Under the pieces are notes generated by a model. It was not told where the DNA came from. It searched no databases and saw nothing but the letters and a program-made list of their open reading frames with translations. A stretch of 64,000 bases of DNA from DASRWI01 sp035654655 (GTDB lineage: Bacteria > Bacteroidota > Ignavibacteria > Ignavibacteriales > Ignavibacteriaceae): the NCBI GenBank assembly GCA_035654655.1, contig DASRWI010000010.1:220138-284137 (forward strand). Reading direction: 5' to 3'. Below are positions 45,995 to 54,369 of the stretch, in pieces (position 1 is the first letter of the stretch; every line of letters starts with the position of its first letter). The position numbers and the translations under genes were made by a program.

Positions 45995-47089
45995 CTACTT
46001 CTGATATCCCGGTGTTGGTTTAGTCATTATTTCCCAGTCGATTGAGCCATCATTAGAATCACCTCCGGGTTCTCTTCTTTGTATTGATTGTCCGCTATAT
46101 TTAGCAGGTGCAAGAGCGAATCCTCTATCAATTTTACTATCAAGTGTTTTTTCACTTGATAAGGTTTGCTGATATTCAACTCCATCAATTATATTACTAA
46201 TGTCAATTCCATCAGTCCAATCTAAATCTCTACCATCACTAAGAACGATTATATCCGATGAAAGATTGATGAGGAAATCTGTGGTTCTATCGGACCTTAT
46301 ATTAATTAGGTTAGGTACTTTAGGATTATCCACATCATCTGCAGAGAACTGATTAAAGAATTCCCAGTCAGCATTAGATAAATCAATGGAAGTTCCTACT
46401 ACACTTGTGTGGTTAATTGCATCGCAAGCAAGAACTAAAAATTGTTTTGGATAAATTGGATAATTTTTTTCTCCATAGTTTCCAGGGAATTTGAACATAT
46501 AAGTAAAACCATCAATATCACCATCATCGCCTTCATCTGCTCCGGGACCTTTATTACCTTCAGATGAACTATTGCCTGATACTCTTGAAACGACCATTCC
46601 ATCCAAATATCTAACAGAATCACTTGAGTTATATAATTCAAGATATTGGTCATAAAAGAAAAACATACTGTTAATTGGACCAGCAGAATATACTTCATTG
46701 ATTGAAACACCAAAACTTGAAAATTTCTTAGCCATAATGGTATCGCAGCTATAGCAGTTTGATATAAGATCTATATCTTTTATAGTCCCAACAACAACAA
46801 TATTAGGATCTAAAGGATGCTGCATTCTAACTGATACAGTATATTTTGCATATGGAAGATTATTAACTTTGAATATTCCATTCTGGTCTGTTTGTCTTAC
46901 CTGAATTCCATACTCAGAAACAAGAATAACTTTTGCATTACTTAATGGTTCAACAACTCCGGTAGTATCATTTGGAACCCATTGTGCGACAAGTTCAAGA
47001 GAAGCAGTTCCATCAACGTCAACTGGAGGTGCATCTTCGCAGCCAATAAAGAGGAATAAGAATAAAACTGTGCAAATTAAATATTTCAT
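45995..47089 (-). CDS. Surface lipoprotein, DUF4876-like
   Basis: The 364-residue protein has a lipobox (LFLFLFIGC, C17). A carboxypeptidase-regulatory-like beta domain (about 30-115: LSNAKVILVSEYGIQVRQTDQNGIFKVNNLPYAKYT pattern) follows, then a region with EVYSAGPINSMFFFYDQYLELYNSSD, like DUF4876 and lamin-tail-type folds. An acidic stretch (GADEGDDGDIDG, about 190) could bind cations. The ATG overlaps the TonB receptor stop by one base (TAATG), so the two are translationally coupled, as expected for a receptor and its surface partner, by analogy with SusD. It is not SusD-like in sequence. Confidence 0.8.
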   Translation of the reverse strand: MKYLICTVLFLFLFIGCEDAPPVDVDGTASLELVAQWVPNDTTGVVEPLSNAKVILVSEYGIQVRQTDQNGIFKVNNLPYAKYTVSVRMQHPLDPNIVVVGTIKDIDLISNCYSCDTIMAKKFSSFGVSINEVYSAGPINSMFFFYDQYLELYNSSDSVRYLDGMVVSRVSGNSSSEGNKGPGADEGDDGDIDGFTYMFKFPGNYGEKNYPIYPKQFLVLACDAINHTSVVGTSIDLSNADWEFFNQFSADDVDNPKVPNLINIRSDRTTDFLINLSSDIIVLSDGRDLDWTDGIDISNIIDGVEYQQTLSSEKTLDSKIDRGFALAPAKYSGQSIQRREPGGDSNDGSIDWEIMTKPTPGYQK

Positions 47090-50067
47090 TAGTCATTCCT
47101 CCTAAATAAATTATCTATAATCATACTAAATTCAATTCCATAAGTTAAATTGGGATTACGGCTTTCCTGATCTAATTTTGTTGGACTACTCCAGTAAGTT
47201 CTGATTGCTGCATCATCAAGAAAATTATTTACGTAAAATGAAACTTCACCTCCCTGGAATAACGACTTACTTACATTTAGGTTAAATAACCATTTGACAG
47301 ATTTTGATTTAATGCTTCTATCAAAATAGTAAGAAGCTTGTTGGGTTTCATTTAACATTTCAACTATCACTGGTTGATAATTTCTTGTCTGATTTCTTTC
47401 ATTAACTAATTGTTCTGCTCTCAATGTTACCCACAAACCTAATTCAGGATGTGTATACTTTATATAATAATTCAACTGAAACCTATCTTCCCATTTTTCA
47501 CCGCTTGGATAAAGCATTCCATAAAGTGTATCAGCACCAGGGACATTGTAATTGGAATATTGTCCCTTTGAAGCTTCCGGCGTTTCATCATATAAAATAT
47601 GATTATCAAGAAATTTTAAATAGCTATATGAACCTACTATTTGAAATTCCATATTTAGTTCTTTTATTTTAGAAGTTCGAATTGTAAACTCAGCTCCTTT
47701 ACTATAGGTCGTACCTGAGTTTCCATAAAGAGCATAGTTATCTATATAGTAGAAATAATCCTGTCCGTTTGCATTACCATATTGAAATACCGGTATAGAT
47801 ATAGATTTAGGTTCATTAATTCTCTTTTTGAAATAAACTGAAAATGAAGTTCCGATTAAGGTTGAAATCTTTTGATCAAATGCTGCTTCATATTGAGCTT
47901 CTCTATATCCTTTAAGTTCAGGCACTCTCGTGTCATATCTTAGATAAGTTATTGTGCTATCAACAGGATTCCTCCATCTGAAAACATCTTCAGGAGGATA
48001 TAACCTGTTCATGGATGGAGACTTTGAGGTTGTTCCAATTGACAATCTAAATTGATTATAATCAGATAAATAAACCATCAAGTTAACACGTGGATTTAAG
48101 AATGTTCCTTGATGTGATTCAACAAGATTACCATCACCCCATAATCCGGATAAATTAAATTTATAAGGACGATACATTTCATATCTTAAACCAAGCATTA
48201 AACTAAAATCAAATAGAAAATTACCTGTAATTTTATCTTCAGCATAAATGTTCATTAAAAACTGACCAGGTATGGAATCAAAACTATAAGGTCTGTTTCC
48301 TGAAGTAGGTCCATAATAACTGTACAAGGTATCGAATAAAAGACCTTTACCAGTATTTACATTATACTGTGGATCAGTTCCCAGCATAAATTTATGAATA
48401 AAATCTCCGGTGTAAAAAATACGATTCCATTCAAGACGTCCACCAGCAGTCCATTCAAGACCTTTAGTTTCAACTTTGCCGATATAAGTTGACACAGTAT
48501 CTCCATTTGGAAGGATTCTAATATCCGACTGCACCATCTTTGACTTCATTGTATTTTCGCGGCGAATAGTTAAAAACATATTATAATCCATTGATGAAAC
48601 ACCATCTTCAGGTTTATATTTTCCCCATTGACTAAAACCAAGAGTAAAACCTCGATTATAATTGTGTGTCTTCCACTGATCTCCTCTAGGCTCTTCTTCA
48701 TCGTAAATAGTCTGGAAATTAATTTTGTTATTCATATTAAGCTGATTATCAAAAAGATTCATTGAATAAACAGCCTGCCCTGTTAATCTTTTATACTCAT
48801 CTCCATCTTTTCTAATATCTCTTTCACTTTGTGCAAAATTAAAATTATAACTTAAACCATCATCACCAAGAAGAAATCCTCCACCGATATTTCCTTCTCT
48901 GGTATCAGGATTATTTTTAATTTTTAATCTATTCGGAGAAGCGCCTATTTTTGTTTGCACATTGATTACACCTGCCGTAACATCACCATATCTTACTGAA
49001 GGTAATCCTGTTATTACTTCAATAGATTCAATATTATCAGCAGGGATAGTTCTAAGATCAACACCACCACCTAAATTTGAAGTTCCAAAGTTAGAACCGG
49101 TCAAACGTTCAAATTGAAGATTAGCATTATTGGAAACAGGAGTACCATCAACAATTATTAGTGTTCCGAATGTACTTAATTGGTCTGATTCACTGCCTCT
49201 CACCGTTATTTGGGAAGTTTTTCCTAAGCCTGGGTTATCTGTTTTTTGTACTCCAGGAACAAGGTCAAGAACATCCTTTAAGCTTGATGCCTGGTAATGT
49301 TCAATCTCACCACTATTAATGTACGTCTTGGTATTAACATCCTTTGGAAGTAAATCTGTAGTTCCGACTACTTCAATTCCTCCAATTTGGAATGAAGTGG
49401 ATTTAAGAGTAAAATTAATTTCAAGGATTTCACCGGCATTAACTCTAATCTTTTGGGTTTGTTTTTCGTAACCCATAAATGAGACTTCAAGAGAGTAAGT
49501 TCCAGGTTTAATATTTTTTATAATATATGAGCCGCGTGAATCAGCTGAACTTCCAATATTTAATTCTTTAACAAGAACATTTGCTCCAATAAGTTTTTCA
49601 CCTTCTTCATCTTTAACAATGCCCTTTACTGAACCTGTTTTTTCATCTATCTTTTTTGTTTTTGCAAGTGCGAGTTTGGAAAATTCAAATTCAAAGTAAC
49701 TTATATTATGAGAACTTAGTAATTCTTCTAAAACTACATTTAACTTTTCATCATCAACTTTTATTGAAACATTTTTTATATCTAGTAGACCATCATCATA
49801 AATAAAGTGAACATTAGCCTTTAAGGATATTTCCTTAAGAATATCAACAAGATTTGCATTATCAAATGAAAGTGAAATTCTATCATTCAAACAAGAAACA
49901 TAACCTGGAACAAAATCCAAAGATTCAACTCCGGTATCTTCCATATTAATAGTCTCTGTTTGATTTTCAAGAACCTCTAAATCCTGCTGACTTAAAATTC
50001 CTTCACTAATAAATAATATCAGTGTAAGGACAACATAAACCATTCTAATATTGAAATTAATTTGCAT
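47089..50067 (-). CDS. TonB-dependent receptor with N-terminal STN signalling domain
   Basis: The 992-residue outer-membrane receptor starts with a signal peptide (MVYVVLTLILFISEGILS). The STN (secretin/TonB short) domain spans about 55-140 (ISLSFDNANLVDILKEIS). A carboxypeptidase-regulatory-like domain follows at about 145-230 (GSVKGIVKDEEGEKLIGANVLV), then the plug (about 240-370: LKDVLDLVPGVQKTD, VRGSESDQL) and the barrel. The STN domain marks a transducer that signals to a FecR/FecI pair, and exactly such a pair lies 8 bases upstream. It should import a ligand too large for porins (metal chelate, peptide or glycan); the sequence does not show which. Confidence 0.94.
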   Translation of the reverse strand: MQINFNIRMVYVVLTLILFISEGILSQQDLEVLENQTETINMEDTGVESLDFVPGYVSCLNDRISLSFDNANLVDILKEISLKANVHFIYDDGLLDIKNVSIKVDDEKLNVVLEELLSSHNISYFEFEFSKLALAKTKKIDEKTGSVKGIVKDEEGEKLIGANVLVKELNIGSSADSRGSYIIKNIKPGTYSLEVSFMGYEKQTQKIRVNAGEILEINFTLKSTSFQIGGIEVVGTTDLLPKDVNTKTYINSGEIEHYQASSLKDVLDLVPGVQKTDNPGLGKTSQITVRGSESDQLSTFGTLIIVDGTPVSNNANLQFERLTGSNFGTSNLGGGVDLRTIPADNIESIEVITGLPSVRYGDVTAGVINVQTKIGASPNRLKIKNNPDTREGNIGGGFLLGDDGLSYNFNFAQSERDIRKDGDEYKRLTGQAVYSMNLFDNQLNMNNKINFQTIYDEEEPRGDQWKTHNYNRGFTLGFSQWGKYKPEDGVSSMDYNMFLTIRRENTMKSKMVQSDIRILPNGDTVSTYIGKVETKGLEWTAGGRLEWNRIFYTGDFIHKFMLGTDPQYNVNTGKGLLFDTLYSYYGPTSGNRPYSFDSIPGQFLMNIYAEDKITGNFLFDFSLMLGLRYEMYRPYKFNLSGLWGDGNLVESHQGTFLNPRVNLMVYLSDYNQFRLSIGTTSKSPSMNRLYPPEDVFRWRNPVDSTITYLRYDTRVPELKGYREAQYEAAFDQKISTLIGTSFSVYFKKRINEPKSISIPVFQYGNANGQDYFYYIDNYALYGNSGTTYSKGAEFTIRTSKIKELNMEFQIVGSYSYLKFLDNHILYDETPEASKGQYSNYNVPGADTLYGMLYPSGEKWEDRFQLNYYIKYTHPELGLWVTLRAEQLVNERNQTRNYQPVIVEMLNETQQASYYFDRSIKSKSVKWLFNLNVSKSLFQGGEVSFYVNNFLDDAAIRTYWSSPTKLDQESRNPNLTYGIEFSMIIDNLFRRND

Positions 50068-50075
50068 ATATTTTT

Positions 50076-51155
50076 TTATTCAAAATAAATTTGATGACCT
50101 TTTTTATTTATTTTTATATCATGAGTAATAGATAAAACTGAAAGAATTTCATCCAAAGAGCCTGTATCAAAAACACCTGTAATAGTCTTATGCTTAAGAG
50201 AATCATTAACTATGGTAATATTTACATTGCTGTAACATCTTTCAATTTCCTTAACTGCCAAATTTAATGGAGTTCTGGAAAATGAAAGTTTATTTTCTCT
50301 CCAGGCAAGTAAATGTTTAACATTTATTTTTAATGGTTTCGAAAAAGAACCTGAATTTTTCAGTGATACCATTTGACCTTTTACAACAGCAACTTCCTGT
50401 GAAGTCTTATTTGAAAACATTTTAACTGAACCTTCTACAACAGCAATACTAAATTTATGATTCCTATTCTTTATATTAAATTCTGTACCAGTTACTTCAG
50501 TGATTGTATTATTACACTTAATTCTAAAAGGTCTGGTTTTATCAGGATGGATTTTAAAATATCCTTCTCCTTCAAATTCAATTTCTCTTGAATCCTTATC
50601 AAAATAATTAGGATATTTAAGTTTGCTATCTGCATTGAGAGATATAACAGAGCCATCAGAAAGGTTCATCGTGGCTCTTTGCCCATTGGCAGTTGAAAGA
50701 GTATAATATTTTACTTGCGGTACTTCAACTTTGCTGACAGTAGCTTCTTTTTTTGGAGATTCATTGTGCTGTAAAAAGAATAAAGGTAAACCAGCAACAA
50801 AAACTGCAGCAATTCTTAGTATCCAAACAAAAGTTGTTTGTACTTTATTAGACTTGTAAGGTGAAACAATCTCTTGAGGTTCTTTATTAAGTACGGAAAG
50901 AGAATTAATAATTGAATTAGATTGATCAGTTAGAATTTTTGATTCAATTTTTTCCCATTCTATTTCCTGCGGTGGAAGAGAAGGCTTTCGAGAAGTTTGG
51001 ATTTTGTCCCATAAAACCAAAAAACTGCTGAACTTTTCCTTATTCTCTTCTGATTGTTCCAGCCAGCCTTGGAAAAATTCCCTTTCTTCCTGTCCTACTT
51101 CATTTTTAACTATACGGACAAGAAATTGGAAATCAATTGTTTTTAATAAATCCAT
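50076..51155 (-). CDS. FecR-type anti-sigma factor
   Basis: The 359-residue protein has a cytoplasmic N-terminal part (VRIVKNEVGQEEREFFQGWLEQSEENKEKF). One membrane segment lies at about residue 105 (FVWILRIAAVFVAGLPLFF). The periplasmic FecR domain (YYTLSTANGQRATMNLSDGSVISLNADSKLKYP, then EVTGTEFNIK) and a C-terminal STN-like tail (LAVKEIERCYSNVNITIVND) follow. It should hold the sigma factor at 51247-51801 inactive until the receptor signals. Position between the sigma factor and the receptor gene fits. Confidence 0.94.
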   Translation of the reverse strand: MDLLKTIDFQFLVRIVKNEVGQEEREFFQGWLEQSEENKEKFSSFLVLWDKIQTSRKPSLPPQEIEWEKIESKILTDQSNSIINSLSVLNKEPQEIVSPYKSNKVQTTFVWILRIAAVFVAGLPLFFLQHNESPKKEATVSKVEVPQVKYYTLSTANGQRATMNLSDGSVISLNADSKLKYPNYFDKDSREIEFEGEGYFKIHPDKTRPFRIKCNNTITEVTGTEFNIKNRNHKFSIAVVEGSVKMFSNKTSQEVAVVKGQMVSLKNSGSFSKPLKINVKHLLAWRENKLSFSRTPLNLAVKEIERCYSNVNITIVNDSLKHKTITGVFDTGSLDEILSVLSITHDIKINKKGHQIYFE

Positions 51156-51246
51156 AAAAATATGTTTTGTTATATGTGATACCCATCAAATAAAAAAAAG
51201 TACTATTGGAATAGTGAAAAGTTTTAATAAGAATATTAAGAAAGGG

Positions 51247-51801
51247 TTAATCGATGTATTTAGACATATGTTTTCTTAAAACTGTAAAAGCTTTATTCAT
51301 TTGATTTTTTACAGTTTGTAAAGAAACATTAAGTACTTCAGCAATTTCATCATAGTGAAGACCTTCGTAAACACTAAGAATAAAAGTTGCTTTACATCTT
51401 TCCGGGAGCAAATTGATGGCTTTTTGGCATTCATCTAATAAAAATAAACGTTCATAATCCAATTGAGGATTATTGCTCAGCTTTATTAATACAGATTCAT
51501 TTTCTTCAAATGAACTAAAAGGAGGTTTGCGGTCAATATAATTAAGAGCAAGATTTCTTGCTATCTTATATAAATAAGCTTTTGGTGCTAAGTCATTATT
51601 AATTGATTCTTTATGATTCCAAAACTTAATAAAGGTCTCTTGGGTAAGATCTTTAGCAGCTTCGGGATCAGATGTATATCGAAACAAAAAATAGTAAATA
51701 CCGGACTGATATCTAGAAAAAAATTCTTTGAAGGCAGTTGTATTATTATTTCTAATCTCTTCAATAAGCTCAGGTAAACTTTTTTCGTCTACAACAAGCA
51801 T
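51247..51801 (-). CDS. ECF sigma factor, FecI-like
   Basis: The 184-residue protein has sigma region 2 (FKEFFSRYQSGIYYFLFRYTSDPEAAKDLTQETFIKFW) and region 4 (LPERCKATFILSVYEGLHYDEIAEVLNVSLQTVKNQM). Size and motifs are those of extracytoplasmic-function sigma factors of the Bacteroidota FecI type. It is the first gene of the minus-strand operon and is followed 91 bases later by its FecR partner. It probably directs transcription of the receptor operon; no typical promoter could be assigned by eye. Confidence 0.93.
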   Translation of the reverse strand: MLVVDEKSLPELIEEIRNNNTTAFKEFFSRYQSGIYYFLFRYTSDPEAAKDLTQETFIKFWNHKESINNDLAPKAYLYKIARNLALNYIDRKPPFSSFEENESVLIKLSNNPQLDYERLFLLDECQKAINLLPERCKATFILSVYEGLHYDEIAEVLNVSLQTVKNQMNKAFTVLRKHMSKYID

Positions 51802-52213
51802 TTAGTAAAAGCAAAGGATAAAGTGAATGAATTATTTATCCATAGGTTACTTTTTCGAATTCAATAAAGCTAATGATATTTATAATTATCAAATGCAAAG
51901 CATGATAATCAAAAATAATAAAAATTAAATTTGAAAGGAATACATTTTTCAAATATTAATATTGAAGAAGAAAGTTTTATTTAATCATTAAGTTGTTTTA
52001 TTTACTTATAATTTATTTTATAAATAAATTTTTATTTTCTTCGGTGGATTTCATTTCTGTTAATTCAACTTCAAGGGCTCTTATAACATCCATAAAAAGT
52101 TTTAGATAATATTACCCCAAATTTACACTTTGTGCTAAATCTAACACCATAAAAAAAAACACAATCAAAAGTAAAAACTCTTTTCTTATATTAATAGAAA
52201 AAATTTTATTCTT
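51802..52213. other. Divergent intergenic region between sigma factor and kinase genes
   Basis: 412 AT-rich bases. A 26-codon minus-strand frame at 52013-52093 (MDVIRALEVELTEMK) has protein-like residue use but no ribosome site, and could be a gene remnant. No tRNA, repeat or clear operator was seen. Promoters for both flanking genes should lie here. Confidence 0.5.
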
Positions 52214-53845
52214 ATGAAATTCCGTTTTTATCATTTTATTGCAATAGGCATAATTATATTTGTTCTGGAATTACTAGACATTACCGGACAAAATGATTGG
52301 TTAATTTATTGTCTACTCCTTGGTTTGGCTTCCAAATTCTTTCTAAAGAAAGATATTTATCTTTTAGCTTCTATTTATTTTGTCTTTGTTGTTTTTTCCT
52401 TTATTTTTATTGGAAATTTTGAATCTCAAACTGTTCAAATCCACATTAGAGGTATTATTATTATATGGTTTCTAACGTATGTCCTTACAAGACTAAAAAC
52501 TGAACATCAAAAAGAAGTTAAATTAAGAAAAGAACAGGAATCAATATATAATAGAATTGATGAATTGGTTTTTGGATTGGATACTAATTGGAGATTAACT
52601 TACAAAAATTCTGCAGCTGATAAAATAGGATATAAATTTATCAACATAGGTGATAACTTTTTTGATAAATTACCAAAAACTATGGGGACAGAATTTGAAC
52701 TACACATTAAACAAGCAGTGGCTACTCAGAAACCTGTGACCTTTACTTATCAAACTCAATATAGTAATATTCCAAGAACCATTATTTTTACAGCTTATCC
52801 CTCTGAGGAAGGTTTATCAATTTATACTAAGGATATAACAAAACTGAAACAAGCTCAGGAAATAATAGAAAAAGCTAATGAACGTATAAATTTTATAATT
52901 AACAGAATGAGTGATGCCTTCTGGGCAGTTGATAAGAATTATTGCATCGTTTATGCAAATGATAAAATGATTCAATGGACTGGAAAAAGTAAAGAGGAAG
53001 TATTAGGTAACAATTTATTTTTAGCTTTGCCTTTACTCAAGAACTCTGTTGTTGAGGAGAAGTTTAAAGAAGCTTTAGAAACTCAGCAAAATATTTTTTT
53101 TGAAATGAAATCTTTCTATGTACCAAATACATATTTTAGTTTATCAGTTAGTCCTTCTGAGGAAGGTTTAACAGTATACGCTAAAAACATTTCAGACTAT
53201 AGAGAAGCAAAAATTAAACTACAAAAGGCTCTGGAAGAAAAAAATATATTATTCAGGGAATTAAATCATAGAATTAAAAACAGTTTGCAAATAGTGACCA
53301 GTATAATAAACATTGAAGCAAACCAGTTAGAAGATATAAAAATAAAGAGTATTATGGATGATATAATTAAAAGAATTTATAGTATATCATTAGTACACTC
53401 TAAACTACACGAAGTAGAAGCTTTATCTCATTTAAATCTATCTAAATATATTAAAGATTTAGTTAGTTATCTTGTTAGCAGTTATGAAAAAGCTGATTTT
53501 AGTATCGAGTTGAATTTACAGGATATAAATATTGATGTAAAATACGCAACTTATATTGGAATGATAATTAATGAACTAATTTCAAATAGCATAAAATATG
53601 CTCATAAAGACAAATCTCATTGCATAATTTGTATAAATTGTTCCCAGGAAGATAGTAGAATGAGTCTTGTTATTCAAGATAATGGTATTGGATATCCTAA
53701 TGAGATAAAGGAAAAAGATACTTTAGGAATTTTATTAGTAAAGCATTTTGTTGAGCAGATGGATGCTGTTTTGATTATGGAAAATAGGAATGGGGCTTAT
53801 ACAGAGATTATTATAAGCAATGGAAATAAATCAAATAATTTATAA
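52214..53845 (+). CDS. Membrane-bound PAS sensor histidine kinase (HisKA_2 type)
   Basis: The 543-residue protein has three or four N-terminal membrane helices (about 7-90: FYHFIAIGIIIFVLELLDI, YLLASIYFVFVVFSFIFIG, GIIIIWFLTYVL). A coiled segment, two PAS domains (about 110-210 ending YTKDITKLKQ, and 225-330 ending YAKNISDYRE), a HisKA_2 domain with H352 (FRELNHRIKNSLQIVTSII) and an HATPase_c domain (INELISNSIKYAHKD, QDNGIGYP) follow. The two PAS domains share the sentence-like ending PSEEGL-x-(I/V)-Y, so they may be an internal duplication. No response regulator is adjacent. The stop overlaps by six bases with the stop of a small minus-strand gene. Confidence 0.9.
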   Translation: MKFRFYHFIAIGIIIFVLELLDITGQNDWLIYCLLLGLASKFFLKKDIYLLASIYFVFVVFSFIFIGNFESQTVQIHIRGIIIIWFLTYVLTRLKTEHQKEVKLRKEQESIYNRIDELVFGLDTNWRLTYKNSAADKIGYKFINIGDNFFDKLPKTMGTEFELHIKQAVATQKPVTFTYQTQYSNIPRTIIFTAYPSEEGLSIYTKDITKLKQAQEIIEKANERINFIINRMSDAFWAVDKNYCIVYANDKMIQWTGKSKEEVLGNNLFLALPLLKNSVVEEKFKEALETQQNIFFEMKSFYVPNTYFSLSVSPSEEGLTVYAKNISDYREAKIKLQKALEEKNILFRELNHRIKNSLQIVTSIINIEANQLEDIKIKSIMDDIIKRIYSISLVHSKLHEVEALSHLNLSKYIKDLVSYLVSSYEKADFSIELNLQDINIDVKYATYIGMIINELISNSIKYAHKDKSHCIICINCSQEDSRMSLVIQDNGIGYPNEIKEKDTLGILLVKHFVEQMDAVLIMENRNGAYTEIIISNGNKSNNL

Positions 53846-54175
53846 TAAATATTTTCTGATAATCTCACTTGTTCTTGAAAGCTTTTCTTCTTCATTTAGC
53901 TTATTGTTAGTTAAAGATGTAACAATCTTAAATATCAATAAATTTTTTTCTACCAACTCCTCCGGGATACAATCTAATTTGATATAGTTGTTTTCAATTG
54001 CCATATTATAGGCATGTAGAACAGTAATTTCTCTTGGATTTGACCATATCTCCATAAATTTTTTTATCCATTCAGGAGTTGGTTTTTCAGATAAAATAAT
54101 TTGAATATTTCTTAAAGTAGCGTTTTTACATCTTGATAAATAAGAACTAATATTATTAATACTAATAGAATACAT
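53840..54175 (-). CDS. Small protein of unknown function
   Basis: The 111-residue frame from ATG 54175 is preceded by GAAGGAT at good spacing, which supports a real gene. The product is helical and soluble (NATLRNIQIILSEKPTPEWIKKFMEIW, LNEEEKLSRTSEIIRKYLL) with no signal peptide or membrane segment and no motif I recognise. It converges on the kinase gene with a six-base overlap of the ends. Function unknown. Confidence 0.6.
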   Translation of the reverse strand: MYSISINNISSYLSRCKNATLRNIQIILSEKPTPEWIKKFMEIWSNPREITVLHAYNMAIENNYIKLDCIPEELVEKNLLIFKIVTSLTNNKLNEEEKLSRTSEIIRKYLL

Positions 54176-54369
54176 TTATAATCCTTCAAACTAAATAAAT
54201 GAAATATTTAATAATCAAAATAAAAAATAAATAGAATTAAGAAGTAGTATATTGGCTATCACGCTCAATTTGAATGATATTGTCTTTTACTCAACTTTGA
54301 AATGAGCAAGGATGTATCTAATTTACTTTATGTGATTTTTTCAACCCTTTTAATATTGAATAATCTTTT

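Noticed and set aside
47089..50067. A SusC/SusD glycan uptake locus
   Set aside because: The receptor has an STN domain and the neighbouring lipoprotein is not SusD-like; no glycosidase gene lies in the operon.
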